A stretch of DNA of 64,000 nt from Takifugu bimaculatus (Eukaryota; Chordata; Actinopteri; Tetraodontiformes; Tetraodontidae): the NCBI GenBank assembly GCA_004026145.2, contig CP034975.1, positions 3,698,398 to 3,762,397 of the forward strand. Reading direction: 5' to 3'. The position numbers and the translations under genes are program-made. Positions 19,223 through 34,200 of the stretch are shown here, piece by piece. Below the pieces are notes generated by a model. It did not search any database. It was not told the origin of the DNA and was given only the letters and a program-made list of their open reading frames with translations. Position 1 is the stretch's first letter, and every line of letters begins with the position of its first letter.

Positions 19223-22200
19223 ATGCGGCGGAGTAAGGTTGAAGTGGACCGCTACGTTTCGTCAGTACAGAGTTCCTCTCCGTCACTCAAAGTGGTAAGT
19301 TTCGTTAGCGCCTGTTAGCACCATGCTATCATCAAAACTCAGATGTTTTACGTAGTCGGTCCGGGATCACAACATGAACGTAGAGGTCGATGACAGGCGG
19401 GTTTGGTTCCAACTGCGCTTACATGATCCTTAATCGGTCACTTTGTATGTCAGGGTTGTTTGTATAAGCCCATGATTAAGACTAGGATTCAAGCATGTTT
19501 AGTTAAGAGCGTTAAAGCTAGCGTTAGCCGACCGGCATGGGGATTCTGCTTCCACCCTTTCCTGAGTAAGTTTGCGCGGCAAGTTTTGGATTGCGATGAT
19601 TTGGTGTCATTCATGTTTAAACATTCCGACTGGACACACGAAACAGCCAGTACCGATTCTAAATATCTGCAACGTTACACAAAAATATCAACAACGTAAA
19701 CGTTTGATATAAAGTAGCTCCATGTTGGAATCTCTGACATCTACTTTGATGTAAATGTCTTAAATTTATGTAATCCTTAGATTAACATTAACTGTAGATG
19801 CTTTTAAAGTTATTAAACTTTGTCATCAAGAGTAAGTCATTAGAGGTGAGACATCTTAAATCTATAAACTTAGAAAGTTATGATTTACCACTTAAGAACT
19901 TTTCTTGTCATTTGTGTGTGGAAATCATTTTGTCCCCATTTGAGTACTAAGTGAGAAAATATTTAAATGTGTTGTATCATAAAGCAAAAGGTGGTTTGTT
20001 CATTCTTATTCCTTTCCTTTTTACAGAACCCAGTCAAAGGCTTTTTATTTGCGAAGTTGTACTTCGAAACAAAAGAATATGAACTAGCAAAACAGTAAGT
20101 TCTTGAATCTTCCCACTGTCCAGATTTCACTAAGGGATGGTTGTCTAGAGGTTTTCTACATGTATGCAATGAACAGCAGGACCTTCTCCACATTAGTCAC
20201 CTTCATAAAGCTCCAAACGACCGGCTGCCTACTTGTTTCCTGGCTCCCAAATGGAAAATCTTGGATATTGTCTTTTGGATTCAAGATGTTGCTGCCAGCA
20301 CTTTTCTTTGACACCCTTTGGTGCAATATGCCAGTAAAACTCATGCTGCCATGGAGAGTCTGCTGTATTCATATGTGATTTCCTAGAGCCATAGTTGAAA
20401 CTAGGGAATGCATTCAAAAACATTATTGTATAAATACAGACCTTTTTAGGCAATTGTGCCTGTTTAAGGTCTTAATGTTTAAACCATGTCTCGATATGAA
20501 AAAGGTTGTTATTTCTTCTTAGAAATTGGTTTATATTGACAGCAAGTATTTTTTTTCTTTCAAGATATGTATCAGATTATCTTAAGGTCCAGGAGAGGGA
20601 TCCTAAAGCGCATAAATTCCTTGGACAACTCTTTGAAAGAGAAGGAGAAATCAACAAGGCAGTTGGATGTTACAAGGTATGGAACATGGATGGGGACTAT
20701 TTTAGATCATGTAAAGACATAGCATGGGGGTTTTCTAAGGAGAAAGTGGTTGGATAATGATGACTGATAAAACATACAAATTATTGAGGGAGGAAAATGT
20801 ATCACTTCATTTTGTGTGTATCTGCAGAGGTCTGTAGGCTTGAATCCAGCCCAGAAAGACCTGGTGCTGAAGGTGGCTGAGTTACTGGTCAGTAAACAGG
20901 AATGTGACAGCACAGCACCGTTTTGGGTGGAGAAAGCTGCCAAGCTGCATCCAGGACACCCTGCAGTTTTCAACCTGAAGGTGAGCCTCCAGTTCTTCTC
21001 AAATGACACCTGAATTTAAGACAAATTTGAAACAAATTTTCTCCTTCCGCTCTCAACTGGTAGTTAACCACTAAATTATCTGTCTGATTTCTTTCCTGAC
21101 GTATTCAAGATTGCGTGTATTAATGCAGAAATTGGTGATTCACTGATGTTTTTATTTATCTGTGCAACGTTACACAGGAGCGTTTGTTAAGTCGTCAGGG
21201 CCAACAGAGTTGGAACCAGCTATATGATCTCCTACAAGCTGAACTGACAGCAAGACCAGCTGATGCTCATGTGAACGTGAAGCTGGTGCAGCTGTTCAAT
21301 CAAGATGGAAGGCTGAAGGAAGCTGTTAAACACTGCCTAGCTACTGAGAAAAGGGGCATGCTGCGCCACAGTGTGGAGTGGTACACCGTGGTGCTACACA
21401 CACTGCAGGTTAGACCTCTAAAATCTAGGATATTTAAAACCAAATGTTTGAGTGTATTTTTGTATGTATTGCGGCTGTCAAAATTAACATGCATGCAGAT
21501 ATATTTTAAAGTCTTCTAACAAGTGCAGAGGCAACAACATCGGTTCCTTTATTGCTGTTGACATAAGGTGACATAAGCAGTGGATTCTGTGGTATTGAAT
21601 GATCACTTTAATGTGGGTGGATAGGGAAAGAAGGGGGGCACTCGTGAGATTATGTCCAACGGTAAGAGAGAACCTGCCCAAAATATACCCACACACAGGG
21701 TCACAAGTGGCAGAGAGCTAATGAGCCGTTCCGACCTGTCGGTCATGTCTTAAATAGTGGAGTAGAAGCTTATACCTAGAAAAGATTTTATATTTTAATG
21801 TTTGTAAGACGTTCTAAGGTGGAATTATGCTGATGTATTTTGCAAAAGTTTAAAGCATTTTGCTTCATTAACCAGAGAAAAACATATTTACCGTACTTTG
21901 AAATGTGTCTGCCCATCTTTGAATTTTGCATTAATTAGAATAAAAATAAAATCATTTGGATGTTTTTTTATACTGTCGTTCCATATTGCTACAAGACAGT
22001 ACAGTGAGTTTCTGATAGTTAAAGCAAAGAGCAATTAACTTAAAAGAAGCTCACCATTAATTGCAATTAAAATCTTAATTAGTTGACAGCCCAATTGTGT
22101 GTGTGTATATATATATACCGGTGTATATATATTTACATATATACATACATACAGATATACACACACACCAGTGATATCACTCTCTCCTAAAATAGCAAAA

Positions 22201-25200
22201 TGGATGCTCTTTGTTGCAGGAGTATCTCGCTCAGCCCAGTGTCTCTTGTGATGAGAAGATGTGTCGGCCTCTACAGAGAGAACTGTTGTTGGCCCACTGC
22301 AGCCTCCTGAGAATCACACTGTCTGACAGCAGCATGCAGCCAAGCCTCGATGCCCTTAAAAGGTAGGCTGTGCATTGAACAACAATACATAAAATGATTG
22401 AACATTGAGGTCAGTATTCTATGCTAGGTTTTGGTTTTGCAGCATTACCCTGCTATATTTATCCAGATCAGCACAGATGACACATCACCTGATCATGTTT
22501 TGTTTTTGTTTTTAGTTTTGATGAATCCATGCACACTCTGAGCCGCGTTGCTGGCCGGTACACAGACGACCTGTTTGAGATGTTCATGGAGATGAGAGGT
22601 CACCTCTACCTGCACGCTGGCACACTGCTTTTGAAGCTTGCTCAGGACCGCCAACAGACCTGGAGGTTTGTCTCTGATCTGGCGGCACTATGCTACCTGC
22701 TGGCATACCAGGTACTGACACACAGCACCTTCCAGTGATGGATATAAGGCAAAACCAGGGGCTGTAAACTGTAGAAAACATCCACACAGATTATATTGAG
22801 TGTTTTATCTTTTTCCACCAGGTCCAAAGACCAAAATCTAAAATGACCAAAAGAGACCAGTCATGCCTACAGCTTCTGGAGCTGCTGGCTAATGACCGAC
22901 AAAGCCAGGCTGGCCACATGTTGTTCAGTCTGAGCACTAATGCAACCACCCTGATCAGAGAGGTCTGTTCGTGTCTTCTGACACTGTTTAAAAATAGGTT
23001 TTGTCAGTGATAATGTATTCATTGATTGGGTTTTTCTGTATGTTGCAACCTGGAGAGATGCTAATTCCTTTGCTTTGTCTTCTGTGCGCAGGTGGTGGAG
23101 GCAGTTGGAAATCGTAGTGGTCAGGACTCTCTTTTTGAACTCCTATATGGACCACATGCCTCCACTGCATCTTCCTTTATTGCCAATGATGACATTCATG
23201 TGATTAATGCCGTGACTCCAGATCTCCTTCACCTGGCCAACTGTGATAGTGGTATGATGCAGAACCTTCTCTCCCCCCCCCCCCCCCCCCAATGAGTAGA
23301 AGTTTACAGTAGAACATATAAACAATTTCCTGTTTACCAAAATGATATTGGGAGAAGAAGGAAAAGGGGTTTTACATTTTCTCATGTTCTTCAGGCTCTA
23401 TCCTGCTGCATGGAGGTGACCTGCAACATCTCACCTGGCTGGGGTTACAGTGGACCCTCCGTAGTCAAAGACCAGAAATGCGCCGTTGGTTGAAGCAGCT
23501 CTTTCCTCTGCACAATCTGGAAACCTCAAAACTAGACAGCAGTGCACCAGAGTCCATTTGTTTGCTGGATTTGGAGGTACAAGGAAGTCTGTAGAGCCAC
23601 TTATTTGTTCTAACTTCATATGTAAATTTTGCAAATATCTCTTTCATTATTCCTTCATTTTTTCCTTAAAATCATAGTGTTTCTTTCTTTGTTTCAATCC
23701 AGGTTTTCTTGTATGGCGTCGTGTTTTGTTGCCACTGTCAACTCCAGGAGACTGCGAAGATCAGCGGTGGAATGAACGAGCAACAGCAGCAGCAGCTGTA
23801 CCAACCACGCTGCCTCCCTGTCCCACTGCTTCGCCTCTTGACCACTGAGAGACAGAGAGAATGGTGGAATGCCATTTACAGCCTCATTCACGGACAAGCA
23901 GTGTGAGTTAACCAACGTCACAAAGTTTAAAAAACATCCAGCATATATGTAAAAGATGTTTTGAACTTTGGGGTACTTTGATATATTTTAATATTCCTAG
24001 TCCTGCTAATTTTTCTAAAGACTAAAAACGTGTTGAACTTTATTATTACTACTTAATGCTGAAAAAACGTTGTGTCGCCATGTTTTTGAATCTCCTATTC
24101 TCCTTTGTAGTTCTGGAACATCAGCCAAACTGCGGATGATTGTGCAGCACGGGTTAAACACTCTAAGAGGTGGAGAGAAACATGGACTTCAACCAGCAAT
24201 GCTCATCCATTGGGCGCAGAGTTTAAGCCAAATGGTACACACATTTCTTGCAATATTTATTTATTCTACGGTAATTCCACGTCCTTGTCAAAGCCTGAAA
24301 AGAGAATTTCAGTCCAACTATCAACTTTTTAAAGCGTTCTGTCTTCATAATGCAGTGGAAACCACCGTAAATATGGAGGCTTCAGTGTCTTCTTTGCTTG
24401 ATGTTCTGCTCTTTGTGTCCAATAACTCAGGGTGATGGAGTGAACTCGTACTATGACCAGAAGGAGTACATCGGCCGCAGTGTGCACTACTGGGAAGTCG
24501 TGCATCCACTGTTGGAAAGGATCAAAAACAGACGCGGGATACCAGAACCTCTAGACCCTCTTTTTATACACTTTCCATCCAAAGATATTCAGGTTATTAC
24601 TCTCACAGGTTGAATCTCTAAAAAGAATTTGGAATTGAATTCCTGTTTATACTTGGGTTTCACCGAGTTTATTAAAAACATGGATATTAATTAAGGATCT
24701 ATTTAAAGTGCTGATAATTCTGCTTATTCTGTGCCAGATTTCTGCTGTCAAAGGTTATGAAGAAGAAGCCAAAGTAGCTTACGCAACCCTCCTTGACATA
24801 GAAGGCAAGACAGAAGAGGCCATTGCTACCTTGGAAACTGTCAATACCATGTCATCAGTCCGGCATTTGGATCAGGTATTTTCAGTGTGCTTTTATCCCC
24901 TCTCCATGGCCTTTCATTTACAAATGTTTGACAGCACTTTGTAATGACTTGAACAAAATGTGCTTTTTCTTGGCAGATCTACCAACGCCTGTCAGAGGAG
25001 GCAGGTAATGGTAGGGAGGAAACCCAGGACAGACGCGTCACACTGTTGAGAAAGTTCCAGACCTATTTGTTGAAGATGCATCACGCCAATGCAGATGATA
25101 TTGACAAGGCAGGTTCCTTTTTTTATGTCTTAGCAAACTAACTAAACAGGCTAAGAAGATTTTGTGTCTTATTTGCTGCTTGCAACATTAGCTACTTGGT

Positions 25201-28200
25201 TTCCCACCAGCTCTGAGCAACTGAGTATTGTTAATTGTGCTCACTCAGTGCGTTTACATGCCCCTCTTAAATGGGCTGTGCTCAGAATTGGACTTTGACT
25301 TCTTGTGTGCATCTGTTCCTTGTCCTGGTTTATGTGCAATGGAGAAATTTGGCTAACACCAGGTGGCAATATACATCTTTTTGGCAGATTAATAAAGCTG
25401 GCTTTCTGGTTGAGATACTAGGTAACAAACACATACGGTAAAGTCAGAAGGTTATGTAGTGAACCAGTCTTAGCTTCCCTGGTGTGTGGTTTGCGAGCAA
25501 CGCTCTCTTCCATCAAAACATTCAAAATTGAGTGACAATAATGACAAAACTCACCATTGGATCCTGGCAAATCTGGTTCTTATGCATTGCGGTTGACATC
25601 ATTTGTTAACTGTTATAACCATTGTTTCCTTTTGTGGTACAGATTCCTATTTCCATGGAGGAAATTGAGGATCTTCTGAGCGATGTGAACCACCAGCTGG
25701 TTGAGAGTGGAGGAACCAGAGATGAACAGGATGATGAGGGCCAAAAAGGACCAGCCCACTCCAGCCCTGCTCATCCCACTGAAACCTCCACAGCAATATC
25801 TCACTTGAAGTTTTCCACTCCCTCTCCCAACAAGAGCATAGTTTCTCCAACTAAGAGACATCTGGTAAGTCCGGGCCATCATTTTTTCCCATTTAAATAA
25901 AACATTGAGACAAGAAAAAAGGCCATTTTTATGATTTCTTTGCTTTTCATTCAGATTCCTCCAAAGACACCACCTCATTGGGTGGAAGACCAGAAAAGCC
26001 TCCTCCAGATGCTGTGTCAGCAAGTGGAAGCCCTTAAGGTTAGAATAGATGATATAGATGTACTGTAGTATATATTTATGGATGTTTGATACCTTTTTTT
26101 CAGACCGCATATGAGTACATCTCAAGTATCAGTATTTGTGGTGGATCTGATGATTTCAAGATTCAAAAGACTTTATTGTCCACTGCATAATGCCAGAGCT
26201 CAAACCAAATGCCACAAAGACATTTAAGAAAAGCACATTTATACCAATGAGACGTGTCTATTTTGCTTTGTCTAAAGCAGAAACAAATCGTTGGTTTAAA
26301 TGTATTTAAATTTTACATCTTTGTTGCATTTATTATTTCCCGTAGAATGAGGTCCATGATCTCAGACAGAGCGCCTCAGTGAATGCAGGTTCCCCTCATC
26401 ATAAGATGTATGGGGATAGTTACGGGGCCGAAGGTCTCCAGGAGACGTTTAACCCTGTCCAGTCTTATCATGGAGCCCCTCTAACAGGTCAGTGATGTTT
26501 GCGCATCATTTAAGGTGTGTTTGCCGTATGAATTTCATATATTTTGGATGTTGTCATCATTTTGTAAATCTGCCGATAATGTGATTCAACAACAACAAAA
26601 CTTGATCTCAATAGAAATATGCTTCAGTTCTGTAGTTTTGTTGTTGCAACATTGTGAAATGAACAAAAGTTAGTTTTGTTTTTCTTTCCCGTAGTTGCCA
26701 CTACAGGCCCTTCTGTGTACTATAACCAGTCCCCAGCATATAATTCACAGTATCTCCTACGCACAGCAGCAAATGTGACCCCCACCAAGGTAATTTATCA
26801 CTATTTGATAAATCTCACACAAATCAACTTGTGTATTTAAGGTAATGTGCAATTTTGTTTCTCCTTTTTAAAAAGGGTTCGATGTATGGCATGAACCGCA
26901 TGCCTCCTCAGCAGCATATGTATGCGTACCAGCCCCCTACTCACACGCCTCCATTGCAGACAGCTCCAGGCTGCATGTACCCTGCACAAGAACCCGTTTT
27001 TGGTGCTCCTCTTCGCTTTGAATCACCAGCCACAAGTCTCCTTTCCCCATATAGTGAGGAATATTTTGCACAAGGTGTAGCCCAACAATCCACCAACCCT
27101 CCCTTGCCTGAACCTGGCTACTTTACCAAGCCCTCCGTCGTCCCTGTCCAGCCCCCGAAAAGTATGGAGGGGAAGTCTGCGGAATTTGGAAAGCTCTCAT
27201 TCAGCCAGCAGGCACCTGCTGAAGTCCCTAAAGTGCCTACATTTGGAGCAGGGGTAGTTGCCCAGTCAACACCTTCAGCCGCTTTCAAATTCAATTCTAA
27301 CTTTAAGTCCAATGACGGCGACTTCACTTTCTCTGCTTCTCAGACAAAGCACAGTGAAATCCTGCTCGACCTTCTTACATCAGACATTCCGGCTAAAAAT
27401 GATACTGAAACGGACTCAGCTGCAGTGAAGGAAAAGCAGCCCAGCCAAAGTGGTATCTTCACCTTTGGCAGCACAGGCACTGGAAATATCTTTGGAAAGA
27501 CAGAGAATCTATTCAAATTTGGGGAAGTTTCAAAACCAGCCTTTGGGATTCCAAAATCTCCAGCAGGAGAGGAAAAGACAGCAGAAAGCGACAACGACAA
27601 TACTCATGTTGAGGAGGATGAGGATGGTCCTCACTTCGAACCCATTGTACCTCTTCCTGATAAAGTAGATGTAAAAACAGGTGAGGAGGAGGAAGAGGAG
27701 ATGTTCTGTAACCGAGCAAAACTGTATCGATTTGATACAGAGACAAAAGAGTGGAAAGAGCGGGGAATTGGCAATGTTAAAATCTTGAAGCACAGCACTA
27801 AAGGGAAGGTGCGTCTGTTGATGAGGAGGGAGCAGGTCCTTAAGATTTGTGCAAACCACTACATCACTTCTGATATGCTACTGAAGCCAAATGCGAGCTC
27901 TGACAAATCCTGGGTCTGGAATGCCCTTGATTACGCAGATGAAGAGCCCAAGACTGAACAGCTTGCCATTCGCTTCAAAACAGTTGATGAGGCATCACTT
28001 TTCAAAGCCAAGTTTGAAGAAGCAAAGAAAGTTGTGCTCCAGTCCCCAGAAAAGGCCAAACCTCAGGAGAAGAAAGAGGAAACATTGAGTGCTTCAGAAT
28101 CTCTGGCAGCTCGATTTGCACTTAAGGAAGGAGAATGGGAATGTTCAGTGTGCTGTGTTAGAAATAAATCTACAGATGAACGATGTGTTGCTTGTCAAAC

Positions 28201-31200
28201 GGCAAATCCCGATCCTTCGTCCAAACCAGAAAAGCAGGACATTCCTGACACCAAGGCAAGTCCTTTTACTTTCAAATTTGGCATCGATTCATCAAATCCC
28301 ATTAGTTCAGCCTCCACTTTATCTGGTTTTAGTGCTTTTGGAGCATCTATACCAGCCACCTTTACGTTTGGCACCACAAAGCCTTTAGACCCAGTGAGCA
28401 TTGGATTTGGTTCAGGGTTTATATCTCAGTTTGGGAAAAAAACAGAGCATTGGGACTGTAACTCCTGTGCAAAGAGAAACGAGGCCTCTGCAGACATTTG
28501 TGTTTCTTGTAAAGCTCTTAAAGATGCCCCAAAATCAACAGCACCAGTTGCTCCTGCACCTGCAGCACAACCTTCCCTATCTACCGTTAGCGATATGTTC
28601 GGCGCCCAGTTCACCAAGAAACCAGGACAGTGGGATTGTGATGTTTGCGAAGTAAGAAATGAAGCTTCTGCCAACAAATGTGTTGCCTGCCAGTCCCCTA
28701 ACCCAGCTGCAAAGTCATCAGAGGGTGCTGTAGCGCCGTCACACACGCCAGCAGCAGCGGGATTCGGAGCTCAGCTTTCAAAAGAGGATGGAATGTGGGA
28801 CTGTAATATCTGCTTGGTCAGAAATAAAGCATCGGCTTCTGTCTGCATCGCATGCCAGGCTCTGCATCAGGGTTCCTCTTTAGAAACAATGTTTGCAATG
28901 AAGGATGGAGAATGGGACTGCGACATCTGTCTGGTGAGAAACATTCCTTCTGCAGATAAATGTATAGCCTGTCAGACACCAAATCCCAAAGCTAAGGACA
29001 CAGTTGGAAATGCTCCAACAGCCTCCACTTTTAACTTTACATTTGGCTCCAAGAACTCGTCCAGTCAAGTGGCTGAAACTGGATTTTCAATGCCTTTTGA
29101 AACCAGTCAAGCATTTCAGTTTCATCAGAACAGTGATAAAACCTCAGCTCCATCTTTCAAGTTTGAAGCTCCTCAGTCTGGGTCCAGTACCCCAAGCTCT
29201 TCAACCTTCTCTTTTTCTCTGACCAACTCAGCTGGTGGCTTCAAATTTGGTTTGCAGGATCCTGTGAAGGAAACCTCTTCTGCAGATAATCAAACACCTG
29301 AGTCTGGCTCAGCCTCCAGCTTTCTGAAAAGCATAGCTGACAAACACAAGGAGAATGAAAATGTGGCAACACCTTCATTGGGACAACTGGAACAGGATCA
29401 AAATCCATTAATTTCTGGTAAAAGTAGTGCGTTCAGCTTTGCGGACTTGGCGAAGTCTTCTGGAGAGTTTCAATTTGGCCAGAAAACCCCCAATTTCAAA
29501 GGATTCTCTGGAGCCGGTGATCAGTTGTTCTCGTCATTACCAGCAACCCCCAGCAAGACGGATGGTTCAAATGAGCTGGAGGATGACGGAATGTATAAAA
29601 CAGAGGAACACGATGATATTCAGTTTGAACCAGTGGTTCAAATGCCCGATAAAGTGGACCTGGTGACTGGGGAGGAAGATGAAGAGGTTCTTTATTCTCA
29701 GCGAGTCAAACTATTTAGATTTGATTCCAGTGTCAGTCAGTGGAAAGAGCGCGGCGTGGGTATCCTGAAAATCCTAAAGAACCCAACTAATGGAAGGTTA
29801 AGAGTTCTCATGAGAAGGGAACAGGTTCTGAAGGTGTGCGCCAACCATTGGATCACCACCACCATGAACCTGAAGCCCCTGGCAGGTTCAGACAAAGCCT
29901 GGATGTGGATGGCAAATGACTTTTCCGATGGAGACGCCAAGCTTGAACAGCTGGCTGCTAAGTTCAAAAGTCCAGAGGTGGCTGTGGAATTTAAGCTGAA
30001 GTTTGAAGAATGTCAAAAGCTTCTGTTGGACATCCCCCTCCAGACCCCCCACAAGCTTATTGACTCAGGCAGAACAGCGCACCTCATTCAGAAAGCAGAA
30101 GAAATGAAGTCAGGGTTTAAAAGACCTCAAATTCTTTTTAACAGATGACAAAACAAAAATCAAAGATGATGACAGTCAAGAAGACGCTGATGCATCCATC
30201 AGTGCTCCAAGCCTTGTCAAGGCTCAAGGTGAAACCACAGGCCCCACCCTGGAGTGGGACAATTATGACCTAAGAAAAGAAGCTTTGGACGATACAGCAG
30301 ACTCTTCAATCTACGCCTCTCCTCTCGCCAGCAGCCCCCTGAGAAAGAACCTTTTCCGTTTTGGCGAATCCACTGGGGGCTTCAGCTTCAGCTTCCAGCC
30401 AGGCATTAGTCCCTCAAAGTCTCCCACTAAGCTTAACCAGAGCAGAGCCTCTGTGGGCACAGATGACGAGCAGGACACCACACAGGAGGAGGAGCGGGAT
30501 GGGCAGTATTTTGAACCAGTGGTCCCTTTGCCCGACCTGGTGGAGATTTCAACTGGAGAGGAGAATGAGCAGGTGGTTTTCAGCCACAGGGCCAAACTCT
30601 ATCGCTACGATAAGGAAGCAGCTCAGTGGAAGGAAAGAGGCATTGGAGACCTCAAGATCTTGCAGAATTATGAAACTAAACGCGTGAGATTGTTAATGAG
30701 GAGAGACCAGGTTCTGAAAATCTGTGCTAACCACTGGGTCACGTCAGCCATGAAACTGGAACCAATGAAGGGTGCAGAAAAGGCTTGGGTCTGGAGCGCC
30801 ATGGACTTTGCTGGAGTCGAAGAGGGAAAAATCGAGCAACTGGCTGTTAGATTCAAGCTGCAGGAGACTGCAAACACCTTCAAACAGATATTTGAAGAGA
30901 GCAAGATTGCACAAGAAAATAAAGAACTTATGAGCCCGGTAGCAGCAAGGGTCACCACACAAGAAGGTGGGACCATACAGTCCACACCTACTGCAACACC
31001 TGTGTGTGGAAAAGAAGCCATTGCTGTTCTAGAGGAGACCACGAAAGAAAGTACAGAGCTTCCCTCTGAAAATACACTGTGTGCAGCTGTGTCTCCTGGT
31101 CCAGGCTCAAAGACTGTGGTTTCACCTCCCAAGTTTGTCTTTGGGACCGATAGTCTTCATAGGTTTTTTGGTTCTCCTAAGCCTCAGTCTGACACCGAGA

Positions 31201-34200
31201 CATCTGCATCTGTAGAGAAGACCAACGATTCTGGCCCACCTCCATCTGCAGCACCTGCATTCAAGATCCCAGAGAAAGGTAAAGCAAGTGCAAGCGCATG
31301 TTTCAGGTTTTGGGCGATTTCAATTAATGTCACGACTGATTTTGCTCATTAAAATTTACTTAATTGTCTTCTTTAATCTGCACTTTATTCCTCCAACATT
31401 GTTTTGGTATCTGAAATCATTTTCAGGTTTTCTAGGCCTTCCCCAATTTACCTTCTGTGATATATCCTACATACAGTATATTTGTTGTATATCTCCAGAT
31501 ATCAACAAAGAGAAATCCTCTTTTAAGACTTTAGGTCTTGTTTTCTTCAATTCCCATCTTCACAATTAGTTTCTTTTCACCCAACAACCCATCATCTTTA
31601 AGGGTTGGACTTTAGGCTTTTCAAAGATAACCCAATGGCTTTTTGGACCAGCACGTCAACCACCCAGTTTGAACCCCCAGGTACTCTAATCACTGCAGTG
31701 TGGAATAACACTTATCAACTGTCACCTGGCTCTAACCACTAGACAGAAATAACCTTGATGCACGGAGTGGGGGAAAAAAACCAACTCGTGGGCTCATGTG
31801 TTGCACGTTCAGTTTATGCAGAAACTATTTTAATCATACTAAGAAGTTTACTCATTGTAATAACTGTTTCCTATTTATATAATCAAACTACAGTGTTGTA
31901 AATAGTTTTTGCATATTGTGGTAAGGAAATTGTACTTCATGTCTGGACCTAGACTAATACAGCAGTTCTTTTTTATTACAAAAGTGGTTGCCATGATGCT
32001 TAAAGATAAAAGACCAAATATTACATGGCAACAGAGGAGATATCAGTAAAAGTGACCTCCTGAAAAGTGAGCTGAGAAGATTCCTTGGACAGAGATCTCT
32101 CAGACAGAAATGAACTGCGCAGGCTTCACATGGGCCATTTTTAGTCCAGGATGTGTAGCAACAGCATGAAATATAATTCCATTTCTCATCTTCCATCAAT
32201 GAGGCGCACCTCAGCATCAGCTGAAAGTTCTTGTGCTTTTGCTATGTAATATGCAACTATACCAAAAAGAAAAGTAGAAAAGGTTGACACATACTGAAAT
32301 AAACTTACACACATTTGTAAACCAAAGGCATGGTTGTTCTGCATGACCTTTGTGTGTGGAGAGTTTAACGGCAGATTAATGCAGGTGAATTTCTGCTTCG
32401 AAACAATCTGACTTGTCCTTTTATCCATCTGCTGTGTCGCAGTGACTCCGACGGGATCGGCCAGCGAGTGTGTGGATGAGGACTCTGATGTGGAGATCGT
32501 GTTTGTCAGGGAACCGACTGCTGAACAGGCAGCATTAGCCAAGGAGCTGCTGCTGCCTCCAACCTTCTTTTGTTATCAGAATGAACTGGGTTACACCAGC
32601 CAGGGTGAAACTGACGGTGAGAGGGAGAAATTTTAAGGTCATAATTGCTTCATTATATAAGCAGCAACTGAGGAAAATGGTGATTTCCCATCCAAGAGCA
32701 TCCATTGACCTTAGGCTGTGTTCAGATCTCGCTGCTGTTTCACACAACTTACCGTAGTCTAAATCATTTATTTAAAATGGGATGTTGTTGCTATATTAAA
32801 CAGTGCCATCCATATTGCTCCTTTGCTTTTCATTTCTTTTTAAAATGACAGCCATTAACATTTGATTCCTGTTTTTTCTAAGTCGCAACATAATCTTCCC
32901 TGATTCAAAAGAAAATGTAAGGCTGAAAGTTAATAGACTTAAAGCACACTGATATTAATGCTCCTGTGTGATATCTCAGATGAGGATTTCGAGTCGGCAG
33001 TCAAGGCCTTGAATGGAAAGCTGTACCCTGACACACCTGAGAAAAAATCTCCATCTTTTAGTGATGGTATGTTGGTTATTCTGCTTGTTTTCTCACACCT
33101 TTTAATGTTACTTGTCCTGATATTTGTTTTCATTCATGTACAAATAGATTCATCATGATGTCAGCGTAAACCTTGTGCCAGTCGTACGCAGTCACTCCCC
33201 GCAGTCTCCATTTATTCTGTAAACTTTTGTGTTTGTGGTGCAGATTCAGACTGTCAGGTGGTGTGGGAGAAGAAGCCCACCGCAGAGGAGGAGCAGAGAG
33301 CCAAAAGTTTTCAGCTTCCACCCACCTTCTTCTGTGGCCTGAGCACCACAGACGGCGACACTGACGACAAGGCAGATTTTGAAACGGAAGTCCGCAAAGC
33401 GCAACAAGAGCTGGTAACAGACAGAGGGATTAGCCAGGAAAGAATGTGCAGTCCGCTTCAACTTTATACTTCAAAAAAATTAAGGGTGCCACCAAAAAGT
33501 GTGATAGATCAGGGGTGAAAATGCAGAAACACGTCCACACTCCCCATTTCATGAAACGTGTTTCTGCATTTTCACCCCTGATCTATCATTCAATCATACA
33601 CTTGACTACGGTAGCTTTAATTTGTTAGTATTGGTATGTAAGAAAAGTAAATCCAAATAAAGGTTTGTGTTTTGTTTATTGCCCCAGTTAATCAGAGGTG
33701 TTGTAATGCAGCCATCCACCAGCAGTACTGCAGCAGCAGCAGCAGCCACACCGGAGCAGCAGACCTCAGATCAGCCAGCTGTGACTCAGAGTGAAGCCAA
33801 AGGCAGCAGCTCACCTGTTGATTTGTCAAATAAGAAGAGCCCAGAGGCAGAATCCACCATAGAGACCCTGTCATCTTCCTCTGCTGCTGCAGCCACTCAG
33901 GGTAAACACCCGTAATACACTGCAACATTTTCACATTTTTTGAAGGGTCCTTCTAAATTTAGCTCTGTGGACCATTTATATCTAACAAAGTAATACTGGG
34001 TCTGCTTTTATAATACAATAAAAAATGTATATCTTTATTGGGCGGGAGAGAAAAAAGTATATACAATCACATGCATATATACACACCTATGAGTGTATAT
34101 GAAAAATATAAAGCCTTTATGGGCTTTTTCCAATCTTAGGTTAGTGACTCCAAGAGCATTATGAAAAAAGAAATGCCTGTGAAAGATTGAGGGGAAATAT

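Larger units (their letters stand above)
19223..25108 (+). other. ranbp2: RANBP2 N-terminal TPR/helical exons (1-15)
   Basis: Exons 1-15 encode the alpha-helical N-terminal domain of about 738 residues that in known RANBP2 anchors it to the pore. Visible landmarks are KGFLFAKLYFETKEYELA, VQERDPKAHKFLG, AALCYLLAYQV, QHLTWLGLQW and KHGLQPAMLIHWAQ, all collinear with the vertebrate protein. The duplicate at the left of the window has none of these exons. Exon 15 ends AAG|gcagg, a GC donor. Confidence 0.9.

Noticed and set aside
30101..30160. A tiny intron in RANBP2 starting GTCAGG and ending AACAG that could bypass the frameshift
   Set aside because: It would be 36 nt, below workable length, and removal creates an immediate TGA.
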